Notes under the pieces: generated by a model
What the model was told of the DNA's origin: nothing
What the model saw: the letters and a program-made list of their open reading frames with translations, nothing else
Database searches by the model: none
Translations under genes and position numbers: made by a program
Origin: VRUE01 sp963714155
Lineage (GTDB): Bacteria > Actinomycetota > Thermoleophilia > Solirubrobacterales > 70-9
Length of the DNA stretch: 64,000 bases
Assembly (NCBI GenBank): GCA_963714155.1
Contig: OY970236.1
Span: 1,240,001 to 1,304,000, forward strand
Reading direction: 5' to 3'
Shown here: piece by piece, positions 8,601 to 17,581 of the stretch
Layout of the letters: each line of letters begins with the position of its first letter
How positions within the stretch are numbered: position 1 is the first letter of the stretch

Positions 8601-9696
8601 CAGCGCCGATCTCTACGTCTACGACATCGACGCCGACAAGGTGCGCGACCTCACGCCACGCCTGGACGGGATCGACGATTCGACCATCGATCCCGCCACG
8701 GCTGATCAAGGTGGGGCGCTGGGCCTGGTCGCCAACTCCGAGGACGGCAAGCGCGCCTACTTCGTCGCCGACGCCCGGTATGACGTAGCGCCGAATCCCG
8801 AAGGCCAGTTGCCCTCACCCGAAGGCCGCAACCTCTACCTGGCCGAACTCGACGGGATCGACGACCCGATCAAACTGCGTTTCGTCGCGGCGCTTGGCGC
8901 CGGCGACGCCTCCGTCTGGCAAGCGCAGTTGGTTGCCTTGGAAGAGAAGACCTCCTCTGCCTCGCCCGACGGCTCGGTGCTCGGTTTCGGCTCGACCGAG
9001 CCGCTTACCGGGCAGGCCCTGGGCGGCGCCAGGCAGCTCTTCGTCTACGACGCCGAGGCGGACACGCTGGAGTGTGCCTCCTGCCCCGGCGACGGCTCGC
9101 TGCCGGCTGGTGAGGTGAACCCGCTGGTCTCCACGCTCGGATTTCCGGTCGCCTGGCAGGGCCGGCACTCCTACAAGCGCTGGATCAGCACCGACGGCAC
9201 GGTCTTCTTCCACACTGCCACGCAGCTGGTCGATGACGACACCAACCTCGTCAGCGACGTCTACGAGTATCGCTCCGGTCAACTGCGCCTCGTCTCTTCC
9301 GGAACGGGAACGACTTCGGTGCTCGAAGACATCAGCCGCGACGGAAACACGGTGATCTTCAACACACTCGATGCGCTCGTCCCGAAGGACGAAGAGCCGG
9401 GCGTACCCAAGCTCTACGCGGCCAGGGTCGGCGGCGGCTTCCCGTTCGTGCCGAAACCGGCGCCCTGCGATCTCGGCGCCGGCGCCTGCGAGGGCGCTGG
9501 GAGCAAAGCCCCGCAGCAGCCGGGCGCGGGCAGCGCCGCCTTCGAAGGCGCGGGTGACCCGAAGCCCAAGAAGGCGGCCAAGCGCTGCCCCAAGAGCAAG
9601 CGCAAGGTGCGGCGCAAAGGCAAGGCGCGCTGCGCCCCCGCCAACACCCGCAAGCACAAGCGAGACGCCAAGAACGACCGGAGGGCCAACCGATGA
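5653..9696 (+). CDS. Large secreted NHL-repeat / beta-propeller protein
   Basis: A 1347-residue exported protein. A signal peptide covers about residues 18-44 (hydrophobic core ending ASASA). Six-bladed NHL-type repeats follow to about 440 (for example GDIYVVDEFNNRIQRF and GNVYVSDRDNFRINEY). Two fibronectin-III-like beta domains lie at about 445-545 and 550-645, then a WD40/TolB-like propeller region to about 1250. The last 50 residues are Lys/Arg-rich with paired Cys. The start is GTG 5653 after a G-rich stretch; ATGs 12 and 17 codons downstream are alternatives. It is the first gene of a coupled five-gene operon, and its stop overlaps the next start as ATGA. The function is not known; an extracellular or envelope structural role is inferred. 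Confidence 0.8.
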   Translation: MRNHAKKASFMGSSMRESKGRAILVLAVSMFATLALFVASASAAKQVVDYFGNSSGSGSLGGEFSGPRSIAVNTSGAGPADAGDIYVVDEFNNRIQRFDEDGSFISAWGADVIQAGKSGDQAGTNPFEVCTVAADCKEGAGSGGNGATSGNGSFDNPQSVAVDGDTGNVYVSDRDNFRINEYTGDGTFIRAFGFDVDATEAATGYEVCPAANICKTGIAGAGAGQIGETFSDGLGIAVSPADGNASSGTLFLADSQNRRVNTYDLDGQSPASFGSEVEFGESQPRRLAVDSRGIVYASDSNNGAEIDRYDSEDANGAGVGFLAPIAMPPLLEGPSESATSGLAVDPDSDGGGTDEDVLYVLRGSWSSGSVVQQFGPVNDPGLSAAPTATDDTHGAGAGFETFATQGLGLDDTGGRLFISSNSNIPGATGFPHRVYVLDDPVAPAASIDPVATFDAHSATFSGSVDPNGALTTYRFEYVDDAEFQANDFANASRVPISDVAVGKGDAPVAVQQQIATGLIAGTLYHVRLVAKPQFDAATTIAGPVTFTTEDSAPSIDGSAATVGTDEATLRGTIDPENEAVSDYHFEWGPTSAYGDTTGAGNLPTGKGPVAVSAVLNGLVPGATYHYRLVATNGTGTTPGPDGTFTTLFGPPQFPDRAYELVSPYPTGGDPVLLQGSFVSVSEDGDRVHFGNLLKPFRGSKLAPPPDQLHYDRAFWRYGSVRGPNGWQTEEYGLAQGAPGAGVSADGTRYLFTTEAGEFDSRLDPDDHGGVGTPGGHPDNTEVYERQPDGSLVWISRDPRIPVGTPQADPGGASLFGLNSLGMAHMSVDGSTVVFRSQRQLDDADTTDFSQVGLLAGSTYKWSGGQLHFIGVRPDGSVPERGSFLGDDVEDSALQQTVSRDGSRVLFGAQRTDSGPFGTNRTLYIQTDGEPTAEAVKETGVPALPEAQPFDVTYRGASADLSRAFFTTSSRLTSNSGAAATSGGSADLYVYDIDADKVRDLTPRLDGIDDSTIDPATADQGGALGLVANSEDGKRAYFVADARYDVAPNPEGQLPSPEGRNLYLAELDGIDDPIKLRFVAALGAGDASVWQAQLVALEEKTSSASPDGSVLGFGSTEPLTGQALGGARQLFVYDAEADTLECASCPGDGSLPAGEVNPLVSTLGFPVAWQGRHSYKRWISTDGTVFFHTATQLVDDDTNLVSDVYEYRSGQLRLVSSGTGTTSVLEDISRDGNTVIFNTLDALVPKDEEPGVPKLYAARVGGGFPFVPKPAPCDLGAGACEGAGSKAPQQPGAGSAAFEGAGDPKPKKAAKRCPKSKRKVRRKGKARCAPANTRKHKRDAKNDRRANR

Positions 9697-12635
9697 GGGC
9701 GATCCATTCACGATTCCTGACCTGCCTGGTGGTGCTCGTGGCCGCGGCGGCGACGCTGGCCCCGGCGGCCTCGGCCGAGTTCGAATTCAAAACTCCCCCA
9801 CTGGTCAAGGCGCATGCGCCGCAGAAGTTCCTCGACCCCTTGTTCGCGGGGCCCTACCAGCAGGTTCTCTCCGAAGCACAGCTGCCTGAATGGAACCAGC
9901 AGGTCGCCGACGCTCCGGAGCTGACTCAGGCCGGTGGGCATCCGGATTTCACGACGCGTTATGAATTCGCCACAGGCCCGTTGGGGGGACACCCACTCCT
10001 CGATGGCCACCCCAGGTCCGTCATCGTCGACACGCCCGCCGGTGCGGTGGGCAATCCCCGTGCGGTTCCGAGGTGCAGTGCGGCCGATTTCAACCTGACG
10101 CAGTATGGGGCGTGCCCTTCGGCCAGTCAGGTCGGCGAGGCGGTCACCAACGTGAGCCCATTTGTCGCCCTCAGTCCCGTCTCCAGCCTCGTTCCGTCGC
10201 CGGGAATCGCCGCCACGATCGCCTTCAAGGCCCTCGTAGTGCCCGTCGTCCTCAACCCCGAAGTGCGCAGCGACGGGGACTACGGGCTGCGGGTCGCGGG
10301 CAACGAAATTCCGATTCCGTCCTTCGACTACACCGGCAGCACGGTCACGCTCTGGGGGGTTCCACACGATCCCGTCCACGACCCGCGCCGGGTCGACAGC
10401 AACGGAAACCTGGGCGGCCACATCGACGGCACGCCCAAGCCCTTCCTCTCGGCGCCGACCAACTGCAGCGCCGGACCACTCGACACCGGGGTCAAAGCCC
10501 GCACCTGGGAGAACCCCGACACCTGGATCGAATCGACCAGCACGGCGGCTGAGCCGACCGGCTGCGATCAGATCGAGTTCGAGCCGACTTTCAAAGCGAC
10601 GCCGAGCACCACGGTCGCGGACTCCCCCTCGGGCCTCGAGGTCGACCTGCACACTCCGCAGAACGAAGAGTGCGAGGAGATCGTCCCGGCGCCGGTCAAC
10701 GAACCGAGCGACAAAGAACCGGACCCCTTCTATGACTGTGGCCTTGCCACCTCGCACCTGAGGGACACCACGGTAACTCTGCCCGAGGGCCTCGCGATCA
10801 ACCCTGCCGGCGCCAACGGCCTCGACGGCTGCTCTCCCTCCGAGGCGGGTTTGACCAGCCCGCTGGGAGCGATCCCGGTCCAGTTCAACGGCGAGCCGGC
10901 GAACTGCCCTGACGCATCGAAGATCGGCGAGGTGGAAGTCGACACGCCGCTTCTGGACGTGCCGTTGGTCGGCACAGTCGACATCGCCGATCCCTACGAC
11001 AACCCCTTCAAATCCTTCCTCGCCCTCTATGTCTCGGTCAACGATCCGAGCAGCGGCATCGTGGCCACGTTGGCGGGCGAAGTGAAAGCAGATCCAAGTA
11101 CGGGCCAGCTGACGGCGAGGTTCCCCGAGAGCCCCCAGCTCCCCTTCGAGCACTTCTTCCTGCACTTCAAGCAGGGGCCGCACGCGCCGCTTCGCACTCC
11201 CGCGGTCTGCGGGACTTATGAGACGAAGGCGGAGATAACGCCCTACTCGGACCCGGCCTCTCTCGTCAGCACCACCGCTGAGTGGCAGATCACCCAGGCG
11301 CCGAGCGGGAGCTGCGCCTCAAGCGCCGAGACGCTGCCAAACGCACCGAGTCTCGATGCCGGCACGGTCAGTCCCAGCGCAGGTTCCGCCACTCCCTTCG
11401 TCATGCACCTGCGACGCAACGACGGCAGCCAGAACTTCAAGGCCGTCAACGTCAGCCCCCCGCCTGGCCTTGTGGCAAAGCTGGCGGGAGTGGGCCGCTG
11501 CTCGGAGGCGGACCTCGCCGTAGCGGCAAGCAAGACAGGCGCCGAGGAGAAAGCAAGCCCAAGCTGTCCCGCCTCCTCTCGTTTGGGAGGGGTAGTGGCG
11601 GGAGCAGGCGCGGGCCCAAGCCCCTACTACGCCGAGGGAAACGCCTACCTCACCGGCCCTTATATGGGAGCCCCCCTGGGCATGGCGATCATTACTCCCG
11701 CGACGGCAGGTCCCTTCGACCTGGGAACGATCGTGGTCAGGGTGGCCCTGCACGTCGATCCGAAGACCGCGCGGATCACCGCGGTCTCCGATGAGATCCC
11801 CTCGATCCTGCAGGGCATTCCGCTCGATGTTCGAACGGTTGACCTCTCCATCGACCGCGATCAATTCACCCGGACGGGGACGAGCTGCGATCCGAGCTCT
11901 GTGGACGGGCAGCTGACCTCCACCCTGGGACAGGTGGCGAGTATCTCCTCCCGCTTCCAGCTGGCGGAGTGCTCGAGCCTGGGCTTTAAGCCGAGGCTGA
12001 CTCTGCGCCTAAGAGGAGGAACGAAACGGGGCAAGCACCCGGCGATGACCGCGATCCTCACCCCAAGGCCCGGCGACGCCAACCTGGCGGCGATCTCAGT
12101 GGCGCTGCCCAGGTCCGAGTTCCTCGATCAGGGTCACATAGGCACCGTCTGCACCAGAGTCCAGTTCGCAGCCGATCAGTGCCCGAAAGCATCGATCTAC
12201 GGCAAGGCCACGGTGACCACGCCGCTGTTCGACTTCCCGCTCACCGGCAACGTCTACCTGCGCTCTTCCGATAACGAACTGCCCGACCTGGTTCCCGACC
12301 TGAGGGGTCCGGCAGAGATGCCGATCAAAATCGAGGCAGCGGGAAGAACCGACTCGATCAACGGAGGACTGCGCAACACCTTCGACTTCGTCCCCGACGC
12401 CCCTTTCACCAAGCTGGTGATGGAGCTGCGGGGCGGCAAGAAGGGCCTTCTGCAGAATTCCCGCGACATCTGCTCGCGGGTCTTCCGCGCCGCCGTCGCG
12501 TACACCGCTCACAACGGCAAGGTCCGGACCGGGCGACCGGCGCTGAGGAACCCCAAGTGCGGCCCGGCGAAGAAGCGCAACGGCAAGGGCAGGGGCGCCA
12601 AGCAGCGGCTCGCGATGCAATCAGCGGTCAGGTAG
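9693..12635 (+). CDS. Large secreted protein of unknown function, paralogous to its downstream neighbour
   Basis: 980 residues with a clean signal peptide (about 1-28, ending PAASA). It is Cys-containing and probably beta-rich, with no transmembrane segment after the signal. From about residue 340 to 960 it matches the C-terminal half of the next gene. Shared signatures include GLAINPAGANGL/GVTINPSLGAGL, YLTGPYMGAPLGMAIITPAT, PFDLGTIVVR, CTRVQFAADQCPKASIYG, LTGNVYLRSSDNELPDLV and GGKKGLLQNS. The start overlaps the previous stop as ATGA. I do not recognise a characterised family; the domain appears to be lineage-specific. Co-translation suggests that the products act together outside the cell. 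Confidence 0.78.
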   Translation: MRAIHSRFLTCLVVLVAAAATLAPAASAEFEFKTPPLVKAHAPQKFLDPLFAGPYQQVLSEAQLPEWNQQVADAPELTQAGGHPDFTTRYEFATGPLGGHPLLDGHPRSVIVDTPAGAVGNPRAVPRCSAADFNLTQYGACPSASQVGEAVTNVSPFVALSPVSSLVPSPGIAATIAFKALVVPVVLNPEVRSDGDYGLRVAGNEIPIPSFDYTGSTVTLWGVPHDPVHDPRRVDSNGNLGGHIDGTPKPFLSAPTNCSAGPLDTGVKARTWENPDTWIESTSTAAEPTGCDQIEFEPTFKATPSTTVADSPSGLEVDLHTPQNEECEEIVPAPVNEPSDKEPDPFYDCGLATSHLRDTTVTLPEGLAINPAGANGLDGCSPSEAGLTSPLGAIPVQFNGEPANCPDASKIGEVEVDTPLLDVPLVGTVDIADPYDNPFKSFLALYVSVNDPSSGIVATLAGEVKADPSTGQLTARFPESPQLPFEHFFLHFKQGPHAPLRTPAVCGTYETKAEITPYSDPASLVSTTAEWQITQAPSGSCASSAETLPNAPSLDAGTVSPSAGSATPFVMHLRRNDGSQNFKAVNVSPPPGLVAKLAGVGRCSEADLAVAASKTGAEEKASPSCPASSRLGGVVAGAGAGPSPYYAEGNAYLTGPYMGAPLGMAIITPATAGPFDLGTIVVRVALHVDPKTARITAVSDEIPSILQGIPLDVRTVDLSIDRDQFTRTGTSCDPSSVDGQLTSTLGQVASISSRFQLAECSSLGFKPRLTLRLRGGTKRGKHPAMTAILTPRPGDANLAAISVALPRSEFLDQGHIGTVCTRVQFAADQCPKASIYGKATVTTPLFDFPLTGNVYLRSSDNELPDLVPDLRGPAEMPIKIEAAGRTDSINGGLRNTFDFVPDAPFTKLVMELRGGKKGLLQNSRDICSRVFRAAVAYTAHNGKVRTGRPALRNPKCGPAKKRNGKGRGAKQRLAMQSAVR

Positions 12636-12638
12636 ACG

Positions 12639-15600
12639 ATGGGCGGCATCCGACGCAAGCACCGGCGCCGGTGCGGCGCCGGTGCGGCGCTGCTGAGCGC
12701 GGTCGCGGCGTTGGCGCTCATAGCCGCTTCCGTCCAGGCGGCCCCCGGCGACCCGCTCTTCATCTTCTCGCCCAAACCCCCGCCACCCCCAACCTCGATC
12801 ACGCCGCCCCCGACCGGCTATTTCAACGGCCCCTGCGGGCTCACGGTCGACGATTCCGGGCGCTTCTGGGTCTCCGATCACTACCACCGCGCGGTCGACG
12901 TCTACAGCTCCACCGTGCAGTTCGAAGCGCAGCCGCTGGTCAGCAAAACCGCTTTCGGCAGCCACTCGGGCCCCGTCGACGACCCCTGCGCCCTGGCGCT
13001 CGATTCCTCCGGCGACCTCTACCTCAACAACTTCCATCGCAACGTCGTGCGCTTCCCGGCGCCGATCTCGATCGGCACGGGCACGGCGCTGGCCGGCTCT
13101 GCAGGCGCCACCGGGGTCGCAGTCGATTCCAGCGACGATCACGTCTACGTCAACCTGCGCGACCGCGTCGCCGAGTACGACGGGAGCGGCGCGCCGGTTC
13201 AGGACATCGGCGCCACTTCGCTTGGCGAGGGCTACGACATCGCCGTCTCCGGCTTCGCCGGCACGCTCGGTTACCTCTACGTCCCCGACGCGGCCTCCAA
13301 CACCGTCAAGGTCTATGACCCGGCGACCGACACCGACGACCCGGTGGCAACGATCACTGGGCCATCCGGCGGTTTTGCCTCTCTCAGGGATGCCTCTGTC
13401 GCCGTGGATGACTTCAACGGTGACGTCTACGTCACCGACGACCAGCAACCGGAGCACGCCGAGAGCCCGCAAAGCACGATCCAGGTCTTCAGCGCCGCAA
13501 ACTTCTACCTCGGTCACCTCAAGCACAACGTGATCGGCTCCTCGCCGACCGGGCTGGCAGTCGACAACTCGCCCTCTCCCCGTCATCCCGCCGGCACCCA
13601 GGGCCGCGTCTACGTCACCACGGGCAACACCCACCGCGGCGGGGTCTACGCCTATCCGCCGGGCGCGGCACTGGGCGGCACGGCGCTTGCTCCCACCGTG
13701 CCGCCACCGCCCCTCGGCGGCGGCGAGGTCTTTCCCACCGTCACGATCGGCGATCCGGCCGGTGGCGCAGGAGGTTGCGAGGGAGACGCCTGTCAGGTTC
13801 TTCCCCCCGAACCGACGGACCCGACCCTGACCACGCTCCTGAGCGGTCGTGGCAACCCCAAGCCGCGCTATCGCCAGTACTACCGACGAGGGGCAAAGAA
13901 GGAGAAGCAGGACAAGGGGAAGCGGGCTCGGGCGGCTTCTGCCTCGGCGGCGGCGATCGGAGGGGCGTCGCTGGCGCCGGCATCCTTGCCGCAGCAGGGG
14001 GGCGCTGCCTCGGCCCCGACTTCGTCCACGGAGAACGCGAACGCCGCAGTGGCGGCTTCGCCGGTGGGCATCTCGAATCCAGGCGCCGCGGGCCTGCTTC
14101 CCGGCGCCGAAGGCTTTGCCGTAGCCGCGGTCGCCGACGGGGGAGCCCCTTCGACCTTGGCCGGATCCCATCCCTATGCGCTCGACTTCGAGGTCAGCCT
14201 CGACCCGGGCGAAGAGCTGCGCGACCTGCGCCTCGACTTGCCACCGGGCTTGCTGCTCAACCCCGCCAACGCGGTTGGCGCGCTCTGCCCGGACTCGCTC
14301 TTCGCCACCCCCCGCACCCCTGCCTTCGGTTCATCGAGGGAGTCGGGGGAGAGCTGCCCGAATCAGTCCCAGGTGGGCACGGTGGAGGCGGTCGAGCCCG
14401 GCGGTTCCGAGCTGCGCCGCTTCGGCTTCTTCAGCCTGCCGCCCAAAGCGGGCAAGCTGGCGCGCTTCGGTGCCGCCCCCTGGGGCGAGCCCGTCGCCTT
14501 CGACGCCGAGCTTCGCTCCGATCAGAGCGGCGCCTACTTCTCGCTCGTTGCCGACGAGATCCCCCAGGGCCTCGGGCTGGAGGAGCTGAATGTCTCGCTC
14601 TGGGGCTCCCCCTGGGATGAGACCCACAACGCAGAGCGCGGCGACTGCCTGAACGAGGCGGCGCCGGAGTTCGGCTGGTCCAAGTGCTCGGTCGGCGATC
14701 CGCTCAACACCAAGCCCCTTGCCTTCGTCTCTTTGCCGGCCCGCTGCGACGATTCACTCTCCTTCGAAGCAGCGGTGTCTTCATGGCAAGGCTCGACTGA
14801 GAGCGCGATCGCTTTGAACCGCGACTCCGGCGGAGACCCAGTGGCGCTCACCGGTTGCGCCCAGCTCAAATTCGATTTCGAACCAGAAAGCTTGCTCTCG
14901 ACGAGCAAGGCCTCCTCGGGGTCGGGCTACGTCTTCCGCTTCCAAAACGAAGACCCGGGGCTTACCGACCCCAGGGCAAGGACCCGGGCGCCGGTGAAGC
15001 AGTTCGCGATCGAGCTGCCGGACGGAGTGACGATCAACCCCTCCCTGGGAGCGGGCCTCGGCACCTGCGCTCCCTCTCAGCTCGCCGCTGAGTCGGCCTT
15101 CAACGGACAGGGCGCCGGCTGCCCCAATTCCTCCAAGATCGGCGTCTTCCGAGTGTCCCTGCCCTTCTACCGAGACACTCTGCGGGGCTCGATTTACCTG
15201 GCTCAGCCCGATGACCCGGCCACCCAGGCCCATGGTGCGGAGAACCCCTTCGACTCGCTCTTGGCGGTCTACCTCATCGTCAAGTCAGCCGATCGCGGCA
15301 TCCTGATCAGGATCCCCGGAGAGCTGACTCCAGATCCTGGTGACGGCACGCTCACGGCGACCTTCGACCGGCTTCCCCAACTGCCTTACTCGGACCTTGA
15401 AGTGAACTTCCGCTCGGGCCAGAGAGCAGCGCTCGTCTCCCCGCCGCGTTGCGGACTCGCGGTGACCAAGGCGACGATGACCTCCTGGGCCGAGGGAGCG
15501 CCGCAGGACATCTCCGAGATCGGCTCCCCGATCGGGGCAGGCGCCGAAGACGCCCCCTGCCCCGCTGGCACGCCGCCCTTCTCACCCGGTGCCCTGGCCG

Positions 15601-16868
15601 GCGGCGTCAACTCCAACGTCGGCTCCTACACCCCTTACTACGTCAAGCTCTCCCGCCGCGACACGGAACAAGAGATCACCTCTTACTCGCTGGTCATGCC
15701 CAAGGGGATCACCGGCAAGCTGGCCGGCGTCCCCTTCTGCCCCGAGGCTGCGATCGCCGCGGCCAGGCAGAGACGGGGCTTCGCCGAGACCGCCAATCCC
15801 TCTTGCCCGGCTGCATCCCAAGTCGGGCACACAGACACCGGCTACGGAGTGGGTCAGGCATTGACCTATGCCCCCGGTCGCATCTACCTGGCCGGCCCCT
15901 ACCGCGGCTCGCCGCTCTCCCTGGTCACAATCAACGCCGCCACGGTGGGCCCCTTCGACCTGGGAGCGATCGTGATCAGATCGGCCTTCGACGTCGATCA
16001 GAGAACGGCGCAGCTGGAGATCGACTCAACGGCATCGGACCCGATCCCCCACATCCTCGATGGCATCCCCCTGCACCTCAGGGAGGTCCGCATCCACATG
16101 GACCGCTTCCAGTTCACCCATAACCCCTCCAGCTGCGAGCCCTCGCAATTGGTCTCGAGGCTGACGGGATCGGGAGCGACCTTCTCCAACAAGGCAGACG
16201 ACTCGGTCGCAAGCGTCTCCAAACACTTCCAGCTCTTGAACTGCCTCACCCTGGGCTTTAAACCGAAGCTGGGGCTGCGCCTGCGCGGACCTTCGCGGCG
16301 AGGCGGCTTCCCATCGCTCAGGGCGACCTTTGCCTCGAGAGGCGCGAGGGATTCGAACCTGAAAAAGATCGAAGTCGAGATGCCCCACTCTCTCTTCCTC
16401 GCCCAAAACCACATCCGCACCGTCTGCACCAAGCCGCAGTTTCAGGCCGAGCGCTGCCCGAAGGGATCGATTTACGGCAAGGCGGTGGCAAGGACGCTGC
16501 TCTTCGACGAGCCCCTGCGCGGCAACGTCTACCTGCGCTCCTCCGATCGAAAGCTCCCCGACCTGGTCGCAGACCTTCGCTCCGGCGCTATCCGCATCGT
16601 CGCCGAGGGAAGGATCGGCCCCGGCAAACACGGCGGCATCCTCACCTTCTTCGACGAGCTCCCAGACGCCCCACTCGACAGCTTCACGATGACCCTGGGG
16701 GGCGGCAAGCACGGCCTGCTGCAGAACTCGGTGAACATCTGCGCCAACCCGCCGCTGGCGACGGTCAGCGCCTTGGGGCAGAACAACGTCGGCGCCCGTT
16801 TCTCCTCGGTGCTCAGGGGGCAGTGCGGGGGCGAGAAACCGAAGAAGCCGAAGAAGGGACGGGGGTGA
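12639..16868 (+). CDS. Large secreted protein: NHL propeller plus the paralogous C-terminal domain
   Basis: 1409 residues. The signal peptide has a strongly basic n-region (MGGIRRKHRRR) and is cleaved near residue 35. NHL-type repeats run from about 60 to 340 (LTVDDSGRFWVSDHYHRAV, GYLYVPDAASNTVKVYDP). A Pro/Gly/Ala-rich linker covers about 370-500. The C-terminal half, from about 760, is the same domain as in the preceding 980-residue protein. It thus combines the two architectures of its upstream neighbours in one chain. It starts three bases after the preceding stop and ends in a GTGA overlap with the lipoprotein gene. The function is unknown; an envelope or extracellular assembly is inferred from the operon. 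Confidence 0.78.
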   Translation: MGGIRRKHRRRCGAGAALLSAVAALALIAASVQAAPGDPLFIFSPKPPPPPTSITPPPTGYFNGPCGLTVDDSGRFWVSDHYHRAVDVYSSTVQFEAQPLVSKTAFGSHSGPVDDPCALALDSSGDLYLNNFHRNVVRFPAPISIGTGTALAGSAGATGVAVDSSDDHVYVNLRDRVAEYDGSGAPVQDIGATSLGEGYDIAVSGFAGTLGYLYVPDAASNTVKVYDPATDTDDPVATITGPSGGFASLRDASVAVDDFNGDVYVTDDQQPEHAESPQSTIQVFSAANFYLGHLKHNVIGSSPTGLAVDNSPSPRHPAGTQGRVYVTTGNTHRGGVYAYPPGAALGGTALAPTVPPPPLGGGEVFPTVTIGDPAGGAGGCEGDACQVLPPEPTDPTLTTLLSGRGNPKPRYRQYYRRGAKKEKQDKGKRARAASASAAAIGGASLAPASLPQQGGAASAPTSSTENANAAVAASPVGISNPGAAGLLPGAEGFAVAAVADGGAPSTLAGSHPYALDFEVSLDPGEELRDLRLDLPPGLLLNPANAVGALCPDSLFATPRTPAFGSSRESGESCPNQSQVGTVEAVEPGGSELRRFGFFSLPPKAGKLARFGAAPWGEPVAFDAELRSDQSGAYFSLVADEIPQGLGLEELNVSLWGSPWDETHNAERGDCLNEAAPEFGWSKCSVGDPLNTKPLAFVSLPARCDDSLSFEAAVSSWQGSTESAIALNRDSGGDPVALTGCAQLKFDFEPESLLSTSKASSGSGYVFRFQNEDPGLTDPRARTRAPVKQFAIELPDGVTINPSLGAGLGTCAPSQLAAESAFNGQGAGCPNSSKIGVFRVSLPFYRDTLRGSIYLAQPDDPATQAHGAENPFDSLLAVYLIVKSADRGILIRIPGELTPDPGDGTLTATFDRLPQLPYSDLEVNFRSGQRAALVSPPRCGLAVTKATMTSWAEGAPQDISEIGSPIGAGAEDAPCPAGTPPFSPGALAGGVNSNVGSYTPYYVKLSRRDTEQEITSYSLVMPKGITGKLAGVPFCPEAAIAAARQRRGFAETANPSCPAASQVGHTDTGYGVGQALTYAPGRIYLAGPYRGSPLSLVTINAATVGPFDLGAIVIRSAFDVDQRTAQLEIDSTASDPIPHILDGIPLHLREVRIHMDRFQFTHNPSSCEPSQLVSRLTGSGATFSNKADDSVASVSKHFQLLNCLTLGFKPKLGLRLRGPSRRGGFPSLRATFASRGARDSNLKKIEVEMPHSLFLAQNHIRTVCTKPQFQAERCPKGSIYGKAVARTLLFDEPLRGNVYLRSSDRKLPDLVADLRSGAIRIVAEGRIGPGKHGGILTFFDELPDAPLDSFTMTLGGGKHGLLQNSVNICANPPLATVSALGQNNVGARFSSVLRGQCGGEKPKKPKKGRG

Positions 16869-17581
16869 GGGGTCGAGGGCTGCTCATCCTCGCTCTCGCG
16901 GCCCTTCTGGTCGGTGGCTGCGGGGGAGGGAGGGACCCGGAGACGACGGCTGCCACTAGCGCTCCGGCCCAGTCCACCAGCACGATCCAGGGCCAGGGGC
17001 AAGGGGAAGAAGAGGCCGGTGAGGGCCAGAGCGCGAAGGCGTCCCCACGGACCCCTCCGGCGCTCAACCCGCCGATCGCGCAAGAGCGCACCCCGGGCTC
17101 CAAGGCCGTCGCTCCGGAAGTGCCGATCGCCGAGGGCGGGGACAACAGCATCCAGGCTTTCGGCCTAGAGGGCGATGAAGACCAAGCCGAGCAAGCTGCT
17201 CAGATGCTCGGGGACTACCTGGACGCTAGGGCGCGAGGAGACTGGGCAGCTGCCTGCGAAGCCGCCTCGGCCGAACTCGAGCGCCAGCTCGAAGAGCTGT
17301 TCGAACGGGCAAAGGCAAAGGAAGCCGCCCAAAAGCCTCAAGGTTGTGCTGCGATTCTCGAGCTCGTTTTCGGCTCCTCGCCGAAGGCGGCTCTCAAAGC
17401 CGTCCAGATAGAGGAGGTCCTCAGCTTTCGCATCAGGGACGACGGCTACGCCTACCTGATCTTCAAGAGCGAAGGCGCGGCCAAGTTCATCGCAATGGCA
17501 AACGACGAGGGGGTCTGGAAGGTCAACACGCTCGAACCGACCTCCTTCCCCCAAACAGAAGAGCAAGGGAGCGACCAATGA
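16865..17581 (+). CDS. Predicted lipoprotein of the secreted-protein operon
   Basis: 238 residues. The GTG at 16865 overlaps the previous TGA (GTGA) and gives a textbook lipoprotein signal, MRGRGLLILALAALLVGGC, with lipobox LVGGC and the lipidated Cys at position 19. A Thr/Ser/Gln-rich linker follows to about residue 85. A helical domain then starts near LGDYLDARARGDWAAACEAA, resembling small envelope lipoproteins that carry an NTF2-like or SCP-like fold. No catalytic motif is evident. It would be anchored to the outer face of the membrane. Its stop overlaps the next start as ATGA. Function unknown. Confidence 0.75.
   Translation: MRGRGLLILALAALLVGGCGGGRDPETTAATSAPAQSTSTIQGQGQGEEEAGEGQSAKASPRTPPALNPPIAQERTPGSKAVAPEVPIAEGGDNSIQAFGLEGDEDQAEQAAQMLGDYLDARARGDWAAACEAASAELERQLEELFERAKAKEAAQKPQGCAAILELVFGSSPKAALKAVQIEEVLSFRIRDDGYAYLIFKSEGAAKFIAMANDEGVWKVNTLEPTSFPQTEEQGSDQ

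Noticed and set aside
9708..11183. A 491-codon minus-strand frame opposite the 980-residue secreted protein
   Set aside because: No recognisable protein features, while the plus-strand gene has a signal peptide, conserved paralogy and operon coupling.
12621..14171. A 516-codon minus-strand frame opposite the 1409-residue protein
   Set aside because: Composition is Arg/Gly/Asp-rich shadow type; the plus-strand reading has a signal peptide and NHL repeats.
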